Below are positions 34,883 through 48,759 of a stretch of 64,000 nucleotides of DNA, piece after piece. Position numbers and translations under genes: made by a program. The notes beneath the pieces were generated by a model, which worked only from the letters and a program-made list of their open reading frames with translations, ran no database searches and had not been told where the DNA came from. This DNA is from Capitulum mitella (Eukaryota; Arthropoda; Thecostraca; Pollicipedomorpha; Pollicipedidae), in the NCBI GenBank assembly GCA_030062745.1, contig CP099839.1:44714796-44778795 (forward strand), read 5' to 3'. Numbering within the stretch: the first letter of the stretch is position 1; each line of letters opens with the position of its first letter.

Positions 34883-36752
34883 CCTGGAACACCTGGAATG
34901 AGGGGAGCCTCACGCACAGCTCCAGACGCCGGAGGGTCGTCTGCGCTGACGACGTGAACACGCGGGCACGACTGGACTGTTCAGCTGCCGATTTCGCACC
35001 GTTAATCGCCCGGCTGCAATGGCTCCGTGTGGGGCTTCGAATAAATGCAGTTCATCTTTTTCCCTTTAATTCAACATGCACAACACTTCTATGAAGGTTC
35101 ACCAGGACTCAGCCGCAACATTTATTTTCTCATGTCAGTAGGTTTACAAATGACTGAAACTGAATCTCAAAGTACTCATCAAAAGTTAGTCCAGTTCAAC
35201 TGACAGCTTTTCAGCGTCATCTATAATACGTTATCTTGCGCACTCTTGTTTGTGTGTATATTCCGGCGGAAATGATTCTGAGCTTTGACACTTTTTGGAC
35301 TGTTTTTTTTTTTACCGTCCACTTAAGGCAACGTAGAATATCATTGGCGAGAGTGAGGTTTCGTCACTTTCATTCCCTCGGGTGTAAAATACTAAAACAT
35401 TTGCTTGCTTTAATTTTTAAACACAGGAGTTCAAGTAATCCACCAAGGCACATTAAAAGTATGTTTCCAGATATGGAGAGAATTAAAAGTATGTTTCCAG
35501 ATATGAAGAGAAACGCAGAGACCTAGCCATGCATCTCAGAAGATGTCCATCTGGACGCTATTTGATCAGGAAACAGTAAAGGCATAAGAGAATGTCCCTC
35601 TCGGCGACATAAAATAAGTGTCGATTTCCAAGACATGATTTACCTCTGAAGTAAATGTGAGATTCTCAGTTTTGGCCTCTTTCTTTTTGAGATACTTGTG
35701 AGCACAGGTTGAAGCAAGACAGGAGTTGCGTAAAGTGCCGGTTTTCCATGACGCGATACGCATTTTTAGTTTCGTGACTCAATTGATTTTAAACGGCTCT
35801 TGGAGATAGCTGCATTGCTTGGGATCATTTAGTGCAAACTGGGCGATGGCTGGTTCATTCCTTCCTGAATTTTCATGCCTTTGGTTCTGAGGCGACAAGC
35901 CAAATTTACGAAATCCAAGACTGCCAGCGCCTGCGTCCAACGGGACCAAAGATCAAATGAGTACCATTTATATCATTTCGCTGAACTCGAAGGTATCTCG
36001 CTGGGTTCAAAGCCAGTTCGTTTCCAGTCGTGCGGAATTACACGGCCAGAGTGAATCACGAAATCCAAAGAAAAAGGCTTCTCTGCTTATTGCTCGATTA
36101 TTGCCGCCTTCCAAGCGATTTCCCCTTCTCTATTGTTTCTTGATGACAGAGTTTGCGAACTTTTATCTAGATGATCCTTTCTGCTGTGTTGCTCTCTGGT
36201 TGAAGTTCTAGATTGCTTTTTGGTTAGCCATTATGCCGCCGCAGACCGCCGCGGACCTTAACAAAGAAACTAGAGCGCCACACCTTCAGCAGTTTCGGCA
36301 GCGGAGCGAGCACGAGGGTCTGGCCTAAAATTGAAAACGTAGACCAATCACTGGTTGACTGTGAAGCAGCGTTGAGTGCAGCCATGGGTTCTTTGTGGCC
36401 ATGTGATGCGTTGTCTGAGGTGAATTTTGAATCGCATGACTTTTACTTTCGTTATGGCGGCTTAGGGTATGCACCGTTCTACCAGCTCTCATAACTGCCA
36501 TTTAGCCTGAATGAGAACTTCAAAATAATAGCAGTTACATGCATAATTCAACCGCATTCTGGCCACCTGCGGACGCTGTGGAATTACCAGGTTGGCATCA
36601 ATCAGTAATAAGCCTTCGCGAATATGGCATTGAATGCAGAGCCTATTTAAACAGACTTGCGCTGGATGTTCATTTTTAGCGCGAATATTCTGTATTGTCT
36701 TGAGCGGTCCGCGCGAGGTCACCACCTCGACGCTGCGAGGCAAGGGAGCCGA
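34883..36752. other. Gene-free stretch upstream of the 34.8-kb exon
   Basis: Would include the promoter and any UTR exon of the secreted-protein candidate. Contains a 24-bp tandem duplication at about 35453-35502 (AAAAGTATGTTTCCAGATAT twice). No coding feature supported. Confidence 0.4.
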
Positions 36753-36940
36753 CCGAGCCGGCGTCAGGAGTGGCCAAGCCGGGATCAGGAGTGGCCGAGC
36801 CGGGGTCAGGAGCCGCACGGGTCGGAGTCAGGGGACGACTGAGCCAGGGTCAGGAGCCGGCCGAACCGGCATCAGGAACGGCCGAGCCGGCGTCAGGGCT
36901 GGCTGAGGCGGAGTCAGGAGCGACCGGCCAATGTCCGGCA
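36753..36940 (+). repeat. 24-bp GC-rich minisatellite, about eight copies
   Basis: Unit like GGCCGAGCCGGCGTCAGGAG with variants; the period of 24 keeps an Arg/Gly/Ser octapeptide frame open, but there is no start, no splice signal of note and no known homologue. Confidence 0.88.
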
Positions 36941-39900
36941 GTCGTTCGTCAGTCATAGGGTTCTCTCACCATCACTAATAGGACTCTGGTAAGACTTAAT
37001 GGTTTTCTTTTGCCTTTTTTGCATCCGGATTGTTGTGGTCCTAAGCAGTACAGACATAAACTGAGTTTAACAAGATGCAAGGGATTTTCTCGCAAAAACC
37101 CACCTTTCCAAAACTGCGCGATCTTTTTCATCGCTTCGAAGGAGGACTGGCTATTCATTTTTTTTTTAAATCAGTATGCTACAGAGAAGAGCCAATAGCG
37201 GCCACGTTAATACTGTCTGATTGGCAGAATTAGCTTACTGACGACTTAAACTGTGAAGTTGCAAGGATCTTCCTACACCGATGAACGCAATAAATATTGC
37301 ATGTGGGCATTAGGTGCATACTAAAAAGGTGCATTCAGAAATGTCGATTTCTGTGAATGATTGCGGAGGGGATGAGCCAAGGGTCCGACAAACTAAACTC
37401 CCTCCAAATGTAGGTTTCTTCAACGGATTTAGCTCACTTCATTTTCACCAATGGAAATCCATAAGGTTTTTGTTACCATTTATCAAATGAAAAATTACAT
37501 TTATCCCCATTGTATATGTATATGTATATACATACATATATGTGTATAATTATTCATATACAGATACGTAGACAGAATGTAGAAAATTGGAGAGATATGT
37601 CGCTTTAGACTTTATTCTTTACTTTCTGCCTATCTCGTATCTATTACGGTCGTTCTTGTCATTATTATCACTCTTATCATTCCTTTCCCTTTAAAACCGG
37701 CAAAAAATATTGGAGGGGCGTCAAACTAACATTGGGTGGGCCCAAATCAACATTGGGTGGGCCAGGTCCCTCTCAGAAAATACAAATCGACATCTTTGGG
37801 TATATTGGCTCCAAATGATATAACCGTTACTATCCCCATGTCCTCACCCACCATCACTATGACCATTCTACAAAGCGAGACCAAGGTTTTTAGACCGTAA
37901 TTCCGGTTAGCTGGTGTATCGAAACCCACATCTCACTGTCCTGAATGCTATCCGACTACTTCCCCATAACGCCTAAACGTCTGGAAGGAGGGAACATTGG
38001 AAGTGAAAAGGATATGTGTACTCTTGTTGTGAAGTGTTCGCATTTGGCCCTTCATTTCGCGAGATGTTTTTTCTTCCTCCCCGGCAAATGTCATAGCAAA
38101 GTTCTTTCGAGCTGTGTCCGATATTGGGCTGCGCCCCATTGAAACGGTTCCGACGGCATAAGAACTCCACAGCAGACTCTTACGTCGCAAAACATCTGCC
38201 CAGAACTCATTATGCTTTTCGCAATAACCCACGTGTAGGGTTACAAGAGAGAGCAGTGTTTTGCAATTCCTCGATAACACGTACTGCGTTTCGCGGACAC
38301 CAGGGAGCAACGCAACCGTTATTCGAAATTGAGGTACTCTTTTATTTTGAAGAACACGGTAAGATGGTACGTAATGAAACAACCCTTTACACACCGAAAC
38401 ATCATGCCTGTCATCATCCAGACACTTTTACTATGCATTGTTATAAGCTGATTTGTTGGAACACATTCCTAGTCACTGGCCAATATTATGTTTCGTATTA
38501 CTCCGAAACAAAAATATTTGGAGCTTCGTGACTAACACATAAATTCCTTTATCCGATTCATCTTTGTAGCCGCAGCAGCAAGCAAAGCCAAACTGGCCAA
38601 AGACGGTTGCAGACACTTTTATCTATCGTCTTTCTCAGAAGCGAAGAGGCAGTCGTATGAGTCGGGGCCGGCGATGGCACTGAAAAAGTATTCTTTGGTC
38701 TGTAATAAGTAAACATTGATTAAACGATCTTCCAGGCCCTCTACTACCGGGCACCCATTGCCATGTCATTGAGTATCCGTTTGGACACATATTCAACATG
38801 TTGAAAAAGACTCTCGCTCTGTCTCTTACTTACGCCGAGTTGATCTAACAGAACATTCAGTTACGGTACAGATGACATGAAGCAAACGGCGAGACACATT
38901 TGACGAAAGATTTTAGCCACCGCCACTGCCATTAGAAAACTAGGATATAAGCTCGCAATAAAGCACACGTCACAGACATGAGTTAATGTTACACATATTG
39001 ACCTGGATTAAAGGGTCAAAAGAGCGCTCGTTTTGACCTTTACTGCTCAGTCAGATGTATGCTAGGTATAACGTCCGCCGCACTGTGCACATTACTCTAG
39101 TTTTGTAGCCCATAAATTGAAGCGAGGGCTCACGAATCTGTTTCGTTTTTTTTTTACTCAAAAGTAACGACGCTTACATGCCCTTCGCGCACCGGTTCAT
39201 CTGTGCTTTACGGAGGAGGTTCTTGGTGACAAACAAGTAGCTATGATTAAATGTAACGTGCCTCCATCCGGGGGACAGCGTTTTGTCGACAGCTTCCTCG
39301 TTCCGTCTGAAGAAATATCCATTTCGTGTGTTTTATTACGTGGGAAACGGGCTGGACTTGCCCTACCGAAAAATGGATGACGGAGAGCTTGTCTCCTTCT
39401 CCTGGTCCCCAGGCGTTGACAGCAGGCGGCTAATTCGATAAAGGGGAGCCTGCCTCCCGCTGCCCGTTGTCAGGCGGTGACGACAGGCGGCCCGCGTCGT
39501 CACCTGTTGCCGCCGAGCGTCCTCACCTGTTGCCGTCAGAGAGCCAGCAGCCGACGAGATGCGGCGCACGACTGTGCCGGCGGCAGCTCCGGGCCGGCCA
39601 AGTCACTCGAGGCTGGTGGGCGGACGCCGGTGAGGGGGCGCCGGCCGCGCTGTGACCGCCGCTGCGCCGACCCCCCCCCCCCTCCCCCTCCCATTCCTGG
39701 CCTCTGAATGGCTGCGCGTCTCCTGCTAGAAACGAGGGCCAATTTTCGGCTGAGTCAATACCGTCTGTCGCCGGTAAGGACAATTACAGGAAAGGTTCAT
39801 GCACGATGGGAATTCTCCAAAACGACCCCAGAATGGTCCGTCGGGAATCGTATTCGTAAACGATGCGATAGGCTTTACGCAAAAGGCGGCTTATTGTCTA

Positions 39901-40960
39901 TCGTCTGTGGTCCTTGTGCAGTCTGGTGTCTAATGAACTTAACATGTCAAGAAACACCATCGCCTCTATGCGCGATCCAGCGGAAAATTCCAAAAGACAA
40001 TGCTGTGAAGACAAACAAAACACTATCATCGCATCGTTATTTACGTCAGTTGCGCCTTCCGGAAAAATGGCACACTAACATGAGAGCTGAAATGCGTTTT
40101 GACGCACTACAGAAATGCCACGTCTGATGATGAACTTTTCCCATTTCGTACTCGTCGTAATCTGCGACGGCAAATTTCACAAAATTATCCTAGCTTGTGC
40201 CGCTCTTAGAGAAGTTCTTTTTACCTATCATTATTACTTTCGTCAATCTTCCATTATTTCTCAACGGTCCAAAATTTACTTTTATCTTCCTCTATGTTTT
40301 CAGTTTTATGTAGTTTTCGACCAGTGACTACATAATTTTGGTTCGCCCATTCTATGCATGACTAATACACTTTTTATCGCAAACAACAGACATTGAGGCG
40401 CTGAAAACCTAGAGGAGATCGTGAAAGCGCCGACACTGCTGACATCAAGTCATGAATCACCTGTCTGAAGTGAATAAAATAGCGGATTAAAACTGCCGGA
40501 CGTTATTATGTTACGTATATCATAGCTCTACAGCTCGCCCAGGTGTACTGGAGCCTGTTGCTGCACTTATGCTGTGAGCAAACGCACTCACCTAGTGCTT
40601 TTTCTGATGGCGTAGCTTATCCAGAAAGGACGTCGGATCTCGTACACTACCCGAGCCGCGATTCCTTCTATGAAACAAAAGGCGCCTTTTGTGGAGCTTC
40701 CAAAGGGATATAACTAAATCTTCGGCGTTGCCAAAACACAATTTATCATCAATGAATCTCTGGAAAACAGTAGAATATTACGTAGCTGATGGATAAATCA
40801 GCGAAGCTGGTGAGCATTTCGTTGTAATTTTACGCTCCCAGGAAGCGCCATTTTAAACCAATGCATTCCTTTCCCTCGATGCGGCCATTTTTTCGAATCA
40901 GTCTCAAAGCTCTGTAATCCAGTTCACCTAAGTAGAACGTAAAATCAATTTCAGTCTTCT
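36941..40960. other. Gene-free stretch
   Basis: Holds an imperfect TATGTATATG tract (37513-37560), a duplicated CATTGGGTGGGCC (37731-37762) and a GC-rich block at 39.46-39.72 kb with a C-run. Open frames of 135-148 codons occur near 38.0-38.5 kb in opposing strands and look like chance. Confidence 0.4.
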
Positions 40961-41051
40961 ACATTCCGCGTTTTCACGTCACGTGCACGGGACGCTGAGC
41001 TGCACCGGGGAAAGGCCTCGGACAGGGCGTCCGGCGTCCGGATCCAACTGA

Positions 41052-41073
41052 TGACGTCAGGCTGGTGACGTCA
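41052..41073. promoter_or_regulatory. Paired CRE sites beside a GC-rich island
   Basis: Two perfect TGACGTCA palindromes 14 bp apart, with CACGTG about 70 bp upstream (near 40980) and a GC-rich block to 41.6 kb downstream. Looks like a CREB/ATF-type promoter; the gene it would serve was not identified. Confidence 0.45.
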
Positions 41074-43786
41074 GGGATGAGATCCAGCTCGAGTCCACCG
41101 TGACCTCACTGCGACAGCCGAGGCCAGAAAGCCTTGCTCTGACGTCCAAGCCAGAAGGTATGTGATGCGTGCTCCGGCCACCAGGACGAAGCACGTACCG
41201 CGGACGAAGCACCATCCTCCCAATCCGGCTCCACAGCCAGACCGCCCACTCGCGTGCTCCTCCCCTCCCCTCTCCCTCCCCATCTCATGGCCTGCTCTCC
41301 TGACGGGCGGCGGTGACCGTCGGCGGCCGTATGCCGTATGCTCTCCTGACGGACGGTCACGCGACGCTGTGCCAGCCGGTGGCAGCGCAGCGGGCCGCGT
41401 GACGGTCGGCGGCCGGTGGCGGGGGCGGCGGGCCGGGTGTGTGGCCGGCGATGGCGGGGGCAGCGCCCCGTCGACCATATGGCCGGCGATGGTGAGAGCG
41501 GCGAGCCGCGTCGCGGGCGTCCTGGCGCTCGGCCGTCCGTCGACCGGACAGCCGATTACCGGCGCCGATTCAGCCCGCCGCCCCCGCCGCCCGAGTGGCC
41601 ATCAATAAGGGTATTTCCGCCCGGCCGGGGATTGTCGAGACTGAGCTGCGGACGCGGTGGATCGCATACTGATAGCCGCCGCGTCAGCTGCTCAGTGGAG
41701 GAGCGCAGCCTTCCGCGGAGCGCGTCAAAGGGAAAAGGCTCCGTGGCTGAGACCGCGAGACACTTTTCGCGTCCGCTGCAGATTGGTCCTCAGTTTTTTT
41801 TCCAGATCGGCGCCTCTTTCTAGGCTTAGCATTAAACAAAGCGACAGCCGTGGACAACGAATGGCGCTACGCATTAGAGCCAAAAACGTATACCGTAAAG
41901 CATACGTCAGTAGAACGTCCTGTGGGGTGCATGATAGGCGCAGCTACCGCGTTCCTATTCAGATCTATTCAGATCTGGAGCATGTTTTAAAACAATCGTT
42001 CCCGCATATTTTGCCCTTGATCTATTTTGCGATACAAACGTATTTTGAAGGGATTTTTGTAACGGATAACGAACAAACGAGTATTTATCGCTCTATTCGA
42101 TACTTTGCACTTGAAGAGACTGCTAGTTTTGTTGTTTTCGGGCGCGCCGACTACTGAGGTTAATACGTCACGCATGTTCATACCATTTTCCGTTGTCGTC
42201 CCTGGGCATTTCAGAAACACCCATAGAAAATACCTCTGTTTTTGGCGTTTTTTGGTCCTAATAGCAAAAACATTAATCATAAAATACTAACTGGAATAAT
42301 TTGGAACTAACGCAAAACGAATGCAAATTATAAAATGCAAAGCACTGAGGTACCTTCCAGTGGGGAATTGCATGACCCGTTGCCCTAAGTCGATGTCAAG
42401 TTAGCTTGCAGAATGCGTTATGGTTGAGCCGGCCTGGGTCGCATAATTTGATCTTCTGTATTATTTTAAGTAAAACAGACTGGGCCTACCGCCTAACTCG
42501 TAATATAACATTAAGCACCATAGTACCACTTAGGTTTCTTTTGGTGCTCATGACAAGCGAAAGCAAGGTCTAGTTTGGAGGTCTGAGAGGTTTTTAACAT
42601 TATTTCCCATACTTATTCTGCCCTTATTTATTGCACAGTACAAACGAGCACATATCAACCTCTTGCAGTTTCTATCCGTAAGGATTCTCAAGTAAAAATA
42701 TTACGCGGATTCATGACGGAAAAAAACATTAAGACCAAAGCTGCACATTAAGAATAGTCAAGCGGATGAACTAGACTTGCGAACTAAAGCAGTGTAATTG
42801 AGAAAAGACTGGTCTACCTGCGGTAAAACTGCATAATTCAGATACCAAATGCCTGCAACGTTGTCAGCCTGCAAAGCAATACGGCCCGGTCGGGTCGGGC
42901 CTCTTTTTCGTTTGTTTTTCTTTTGTTGAACGAGCCACTCGACATACGCACAGCGGCCACTACGTCTGGCAGGACAGCGGCCGTTCCAACTTGGTGATGT
43001 CTTAAGGAGTTTTAAATGACCATCACATAAAATATATGGTGTTACTTGGAGAGAAATTTGCTAAAAACAGCTCTGGCCCTATCCAGTTCGAAAATGCTCC
43101 TGCAATGGACCATTTGACCTACGCAGCGGGCTCGCCATATTAAATTCGGTACAGATAGCCATGACGAAATCGAACTCTCTTTTCGACGCTGGCCTGCTTT
43201 GTCAGAACCATAAATGTATAGGTTCTGGCGACCCTTCGTTCGTCGTGAAATGTCTGTTATTCCGAGAAATCCCACTGCTTCCACATCCATTTACAATATC
43301 CGGAGCAGCGGCACAACGGGGATTTGAAAAGTCGCAATAAGCTAGAGGGTGACGTGCTGCACTGTTGACGCGACGTGTCGGTTGGTCGTTTGGAACCTGT
43401 CAACTGTTCCTGAGAGCTGCTGGCTGGTGGCAGCCTTGCGTCAGTCTGGCTTACCGAATGGCAGGGGTCTGAAGCCAGCGGGGTTCGCATCAGGCGCTGG
43501 AGTTTATTGCAGCTATGTTCTGTTCATGCATAGCTGAACGGAACAGGGGCGTTCATTATTCAACGTGCGGCAGCCAAACTCACATCTGGGTTTACCGGGT
43601 TTACGGGCCAAACAAGAGCCACCGCACTCATAGGTCGAAAGCAGGAGTGGAGGCTTTAGATAATTAATGGTGTTGCCAGCTTCACTTTGGAATCTTTTCT
43701 TTCCGTACACAATGAAGCTATTCCTGTCTGATCATCATCATCAGGGATCTAACGATAATCTGCGGAATTTCAGGCGTTCACGGACG
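41074..43786. other. GC-rich island (to 41.8 kb) then AT-rich DNA
   Basis: The island (GGCGGCCGGTGGCGGGGGCG-type sequence) opens long Pro/Arg/Ala frames on both strands, as expected of high GC. It may be a 5' UTR or first exon; no start-plus-donor combination persuaded me. Confidence 0.35.
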
Positions 43787-43819
43787 ATTTTACCCACGGC
43801 TCAAAGCCGTGGGTAAAAT
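43787..43819. repeat. Perfect 15-bp stem, 3-nt loop hairpin
   Basis: ATTTTACCCACGGCT, CAA, AGCCGTGGGTAAAAT. No gene ends here that I can see, so a terminator role is unsupported; it may be the hairpin end of a mobile element. Confidence 0.75.
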
Positions 43820-46800
43820 GAGGTTTAAGTGAGGTTTGTGTCTTAACAGGACCCTGCAGTGGTCGGTCTCGTGGCTGAAGGTTAATCAGGGACACCGTAA
43901 TGTAACGAACCCTTCTGACGCTGCTTTTAATCCCGAAGAAAACGACCACTCCATGCTTGTTCCGTCAACATGCAACATCGCTTGTCGTCATGCAACACTG
44001 CCTGACCTTTCATAAGGTCCCGAAACGAAAATTGAATGACCAAACGCGCCCGGACCTCAAAGGAATCGATTTTTCAAGCGCTAAGTATGTCGCCAGAGCG
44101 CCAAAAACCCACGAAAACGTTCGCAGCAGTACCAGATAACGACAGAAAAGACTGTTAAGCGTTTCCTTTATTGGCAGGAAAATGACGACTGGAAGCAATT
44201 GGGCCTTCTCGTGGTCAAATATTCTCGACTGCGTAGAATGCAGCCGTAGGCGCCCCGTTCCGGCAAGCCAATGTCACATTGTTCATCACGACTCACGTTG
44301 TCAACGTTGGTCATGATGCACAGAAATCTCGCCAGTTATTTACGCGCGAGACAGCACGTCAGACAAAGGCATCCACATCGCGCCGACCGGCGCTCCCTCG
44401 CCTCGACAATATCCAAGAAGCAATCAAGCTGCCACAGCCGCTGGGCCGCTGCGAGGATGAAGTCCACTCCCTAACCAGGCTCAGGACATGACAGACGCCC
44501 GGGCGTGGCCGTGGTTTCCGGCTGAGAGCAGGCCCTCGGCGCCCGGCGGCGGCAGGCGTCCCCGATGTCATTTGGCCCGGGGAGAGCGGCAGCCGCCGGA
44601 CCGTCCTCGGCCGCTCTCCCGGGACTCGGCTGCTGAACACGGCCGCAGCGCCGGTAACAAGTCAGCGCCGAGAAACGACCCGGGCCGCGGCTGCTGTCAA
44701 TGGCACGACAGCTAGCCCCAACCCGAATCAGTCGCGACGCGTGTCTGCTTCACTTTGATTGGGCCCCCCATCGGTCCCCCCCACCGGTCCGTCCCGGCAT
44801 GGATCTGTCCCACCATCGGTCTATCTCGTCACGTGCCTATCCTTCCACCAGTTTATCCCGCCAAGGGTCTGTCCCACCACACGTCTGTCCGACCACAGGT
44901 TTGTCCCACCACGGGTCTGTCCCATCATCGGCCTTCTGCAAAATGTCAGTAAGACCGCAAGTCCGTTCCACCGTGCCTTCCAGTACGGACCATGATTTTC
45001 CATCTCGGGATGTCTCACCTGACAAACCAGATTAGCACCGAGGGCGGCCTTGCCTTGGCCGGCTCTTGATCAAAGACAAGGCGGGAATATCCTATTCGAT
45101 CACAAGTGAATATAAATGAGAGATTTTTATGCGAAACAAGATTTCATTGGGGCCAAACAAACTTCTAAGGGTCGGTCACAAACCTTTTGGCTGAGAGTAC
45201 TCAATTGTCTATAACGAGGAATGCTGACAATGGTACTTATACATTTGTCGTGTATGTTTGCACATTTTTGCATGTTAATAGTCATGTTAAAACAAAAGCG
45301 AAACAAAAGAATACTAAACGCCGTGGACCGAATTATCGATGAGATATGGCACAAACTCTAGCAATTCCAACATACGCCTTACACAAGCCTTATTAAATAC
45401 GCGACCCCGCGAAATTCTACATTTTTACGAGAGATGATAAACATTTACTACAGAAGCACAAAAAATAGGTTTTTTTGTTGGCACACTGACCAGTAAGAGG
45501 GCTTAAGTTTCCCTTGGTTTTGCTGTTCGATACGCTCCCTTTGTCATTAACTGGTCATCAGTTAGCTACGTAGGTGGGTCCTTTTACGTAGGTCGAACCA
45601 TAATATCAAACGGAATCTCTATTTTGCTATCGTTTCTCTTTGCTGTTCAGACGCGCTTGGCAACAGCATACCTGGTTTCAACCACCAGTCGGAGTACTTG
45701 CAATGAACTACACTGCACACCTTTATGAAAGTTGCTCCTCTGTGTTACCAGGTTGTTCGCGATTGCGTTGCAAGAACGTTACAGTATACCTAAATTGTAA
45801 GAACGTTTCAAGTATCCGCCTGACTGTCAAATCTGGCCTCTCCTACTGGTATCCCACGGCAACTCTCCTTCCAGCGGAACATCAACTGATGGCCACCGGC
45901 AGCGGCACCACCATACGGGTAGCAATCAACACACAACGCATATTTCTTAACGTAACTGGCCGCCAAAACCGCGCGGTCGGCTAAGACGGCATTTCGCCTG
46001 CGGCTACGGCCACTCTGGGAGAAACAGCGGCTCTTTCGACATAACAACAGCCGGCCCAGAATCCCCGAGGGACGGACGCGGCCCACGCACGCTGCCGGAA
46101 ACGACCACGACGCCAGGCCGCCAGCGGAGCCTGCCAATGGCCTGCGCCAGCAGGCAATGCCGCGCCGGAAATCGATCAGCGAGCACACAAATGTACAAAA
46201 GGCGACCGCGCGCGCCGTGTTTGGACAGCCAGGACACAATGCGGCTGGCGAGGACGTGAAAGGTGGCGCGGAACGAAGGGCACGGACGTCAGAGCGTCCA
46301 TCGATCCCGGGGACTGCTGTACTTGGAAGGCGCGGGTCCTGGAGGCAGGCGTCAGGCTCCACCGGCCTGGAGCAAACACGGTCCGATAGGTGATCAGGTC
46401 AGGGCACGATATCCACAGCTGAAATCGCCTCGGGGTGTGTGCGGATATCGTGTCTGTTGCGTGCCTCTTACACGGACGACGCTGAGTGCTTTTTTTTCTT
46501 CTTTAGACGGCCGGGCGTATTGCTTGGTCCAAATGACACACTACTGACATCGCGGGGACAGCGACTTGACGTGCGAAACACATCATCGACTGCATTCAAC
46601 TTCACACGGCGTGGAAACATTTACGGCGCATTCAAATAACTTCAGTGAGAATGTTTTAAAATTGTTGGTGTTGGGATTGCCGTCCGTTCTCAGGACAGCC
46701 TGTATATTGGTCTCGGATGCTGTCTCAGATGGTATGATTCGACCGAACGATGCAAACGCGCAGCGGTCTAAAACTGTCTTACCCGGTCCGGATCGCGTGA

Positions 46801-47576
46801 CTCATCATAGTGCGATGGTCGCGGCTGTACTGGGTGAAACATCGCCGAACCGATATTTCGTCTCAACTGCTAGCAGCGCTGGTCGAGAACAAACACTGCC
46901 GTCCGTGGACGGTCACATGTACACCTCTACGGCCATGTACAAGGCCGGAACGTCCAGCGCTCGTGGAAGACGGCGCCGGCTGCTGGACCAAGACGGCTGG
47001 GTCATCCACGACCAGGAGCGGCACAGCACGCGGTGGCGTGGCGCCAGTCCGGTGTGGTTCAGTACCGGCACCGTTAGCTCACATTCATTAACGCCGCCGT
47101 GGCAGCGACCGATGACGGACGGTCGACGTCTCAGACTACATCCGCTCTGTCTCCATTAGTCTCTATCCAATCTCCGATTTGTCTGGCTTCTGCTTTTGAA
47201 AAGCGTCGCTACGGCCTGATGCACTACTGGCGCTGGCCCAGGTACGTAGCCAAGGGGCGGCGAGGGAGGGAGCTATGGAGACCATGGCCAAATCTGAGCC
47301 ATGCGGTCTACGCTAAATATATAGCCGATTTTGCACGGATACGGAATAGTAATCATACATATGTTGTAAAGACATAAAATCATTACATGCATTCCTGTGG
47401 GTTAAATATGAGGCCAATTACGTAAAATTGCTTTTCCCTTTAAATTTCGTCATATGCCGGTGGTATATGGCAAACTTTGACATTTGGCCCCTCCCTGAAG
47501 AAAATCCTGGCTTCATGCCTGCGCTGGCCACTGATCGGAGGACACTTCACGGGAAACATGAGCACATAGTAGGCGT
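43820..47576. other. Intergenic DNA with GC-rich patches
   Basis: GC-rich patches at 44.36-44.7, 46.0-46.4 and 46.8-47.1 kb give Arg/Pro/Gly-rich frames on both strands. A 114-codon plus-strand frame at 45640-45984 has several N-glycosylation-like sequons but no family. I call no gene. Confidence 0.35.
44765..44935 (+). repeat. Degenerate minisatellite, about 18-bp unit
   Basis: Repeats of GGTCTGTCCCACCAC with variants (GGTTTGTCCCACCAC, CGTCTGTCCGACCAC). It opens several Ser/His/Val/Pro-rich frames that should not be read as genes. Confidence 0.8.
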
Positions 47577-47582
47577 TTATTC
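47577..47582 (-). terminator. Candidate poly(A) signal for BRE1
   Basis: AATAAA on the minus strand about 1.2 kb beyond the BRE1 stop. It is the first good hexamer I noticed downstream; the intervening sequence includes a very GC-rich block (48.25-48.73 kb) that would then be 3' UTR. No transcript evidence is available. Confidence 0.3.
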
Positions 47583-48249
47583 GTCGCAGTAATGATCACA
47601 TAAGAACCTTAACTTGGCGGTACACAGTCGACACAAGGGGAGGGAAAACAATGAGCTGACACGGCGCCTACGAGCAGAGCCCAGCCGAAGAGGGTTTGAC
47701 ATTTACGGCACAGCCATCCAGCCAGCAGCACATTGCGCCAGGACTCGCGTCACGCCCAAGTGCGATTCGGGTCATTAAATTGCGAAAAACTAAGCCCAGC
47801 CTGGGGTTCCGGAATAATGCGGCAAGACATCGAACGGAGCCGTCGTCAAAGCACTGCGCCAGCCGACCGGTTCGTATGGAAGGTCCAAAACGCCGTCCAC
47901 GGCAACGAAAGCTGTACAAACCGTGACGGCAAGACGTGGGAAATCCCGTAATGGGCCACCGGAAGTGCGGACCACGGACGTCACGATAAAATCCGGACCA
48001 ACTCGGAGAAATCAGGCACCCGGCCGAGTCCTCCACAACGGGCCGAGTCCTCCACACAGACAGTTCCATCAGAATGCACAGTTCCAGAGAATGTTCTGCA
48101 CAAGGGGCCGCCGGCGGGCGCCCCTCCGCGGCCCGGCCCACAGCTGCCGACCAGCGGCAGCCGACGGTCACCACCAGAAAAGAGTTCACCGACGACGCCA
48201 GAGAAACACACGAACGGACGTCCGGTGCCGAACGCGGAACACAGAGTCA

Positions 48250-48730
48250 TACACCTACCGACTAAGCGTGTAATATTCAGACCTCCCGCCGCGCCGTCTG
48301 CGCCGGCTGACGTCTCGTAGGTCCCTCTGCAAATTGTCCCGGCCGGCGCGCGGCCGACCAATCAGCAGCGCTCTGGCGGCGGGCGGGGTCCGGCGCCCGA
48401 CAGCGGGACGCGGCGTCGGCCGGCCAGACGGCAGACCCACCGGCGCCGCACCGCCGACGGGCGAGAGGACAGCGAGCTGGGAGTCTGTCTCGGCCGGCGC
48501 GGGGCGCGCGCAGGTCTGGGCGGTCGGTCGGCGCCGCAGAAGGGCCGCGCGGTCGGCGGCCGCGCGGCGCCTCACCCTGAGAGCCGGCTGGCGGCGGCGG
48601 CGCCCGACCGGCCGCCGCCGCCGCCCGCGCCCGACGGCGGACAGCGGAGGGTAGCCGCCGCTCGGCCGGCCAGAGATTCCAGCAGAGCGGCAAAAATAGG
48701 CCAATCTAGTGCGCGCCGACCGGCCACTCC
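48250..48730. other. Very GC-rich block just past the BRE1 stop
   Basis: CpG-rich, with runs of CGG/CGC; opens up to 149 codons in several frames on both strands. Either BRE1 3' UTR or the promoter of an unseen neighbour. No coding call is justified. Confidence 0.4.
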
Positions 48731-48759
48731 GCCGCCGCCCTGCCGCCAGCTGGCTACGC

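Noticed and set aside
41071-41823. Long Pro/Arg/Ala frames on both strands
   Set aside because: Expected in very GC-rich DNA; several frames open at once and no family resemblance.
45640-45984. 114-codon frame with several N-glycosylation-like sequons
   Set aside because: No signal peptide in frame, no domain and no splice context; left as non-coding.
48255-48704. 149- and 138-codon frames past the BRE1 stop
   Set aside because: High GC opens multiple frames; sequence is low-complexity Arg/Ala/Pro.
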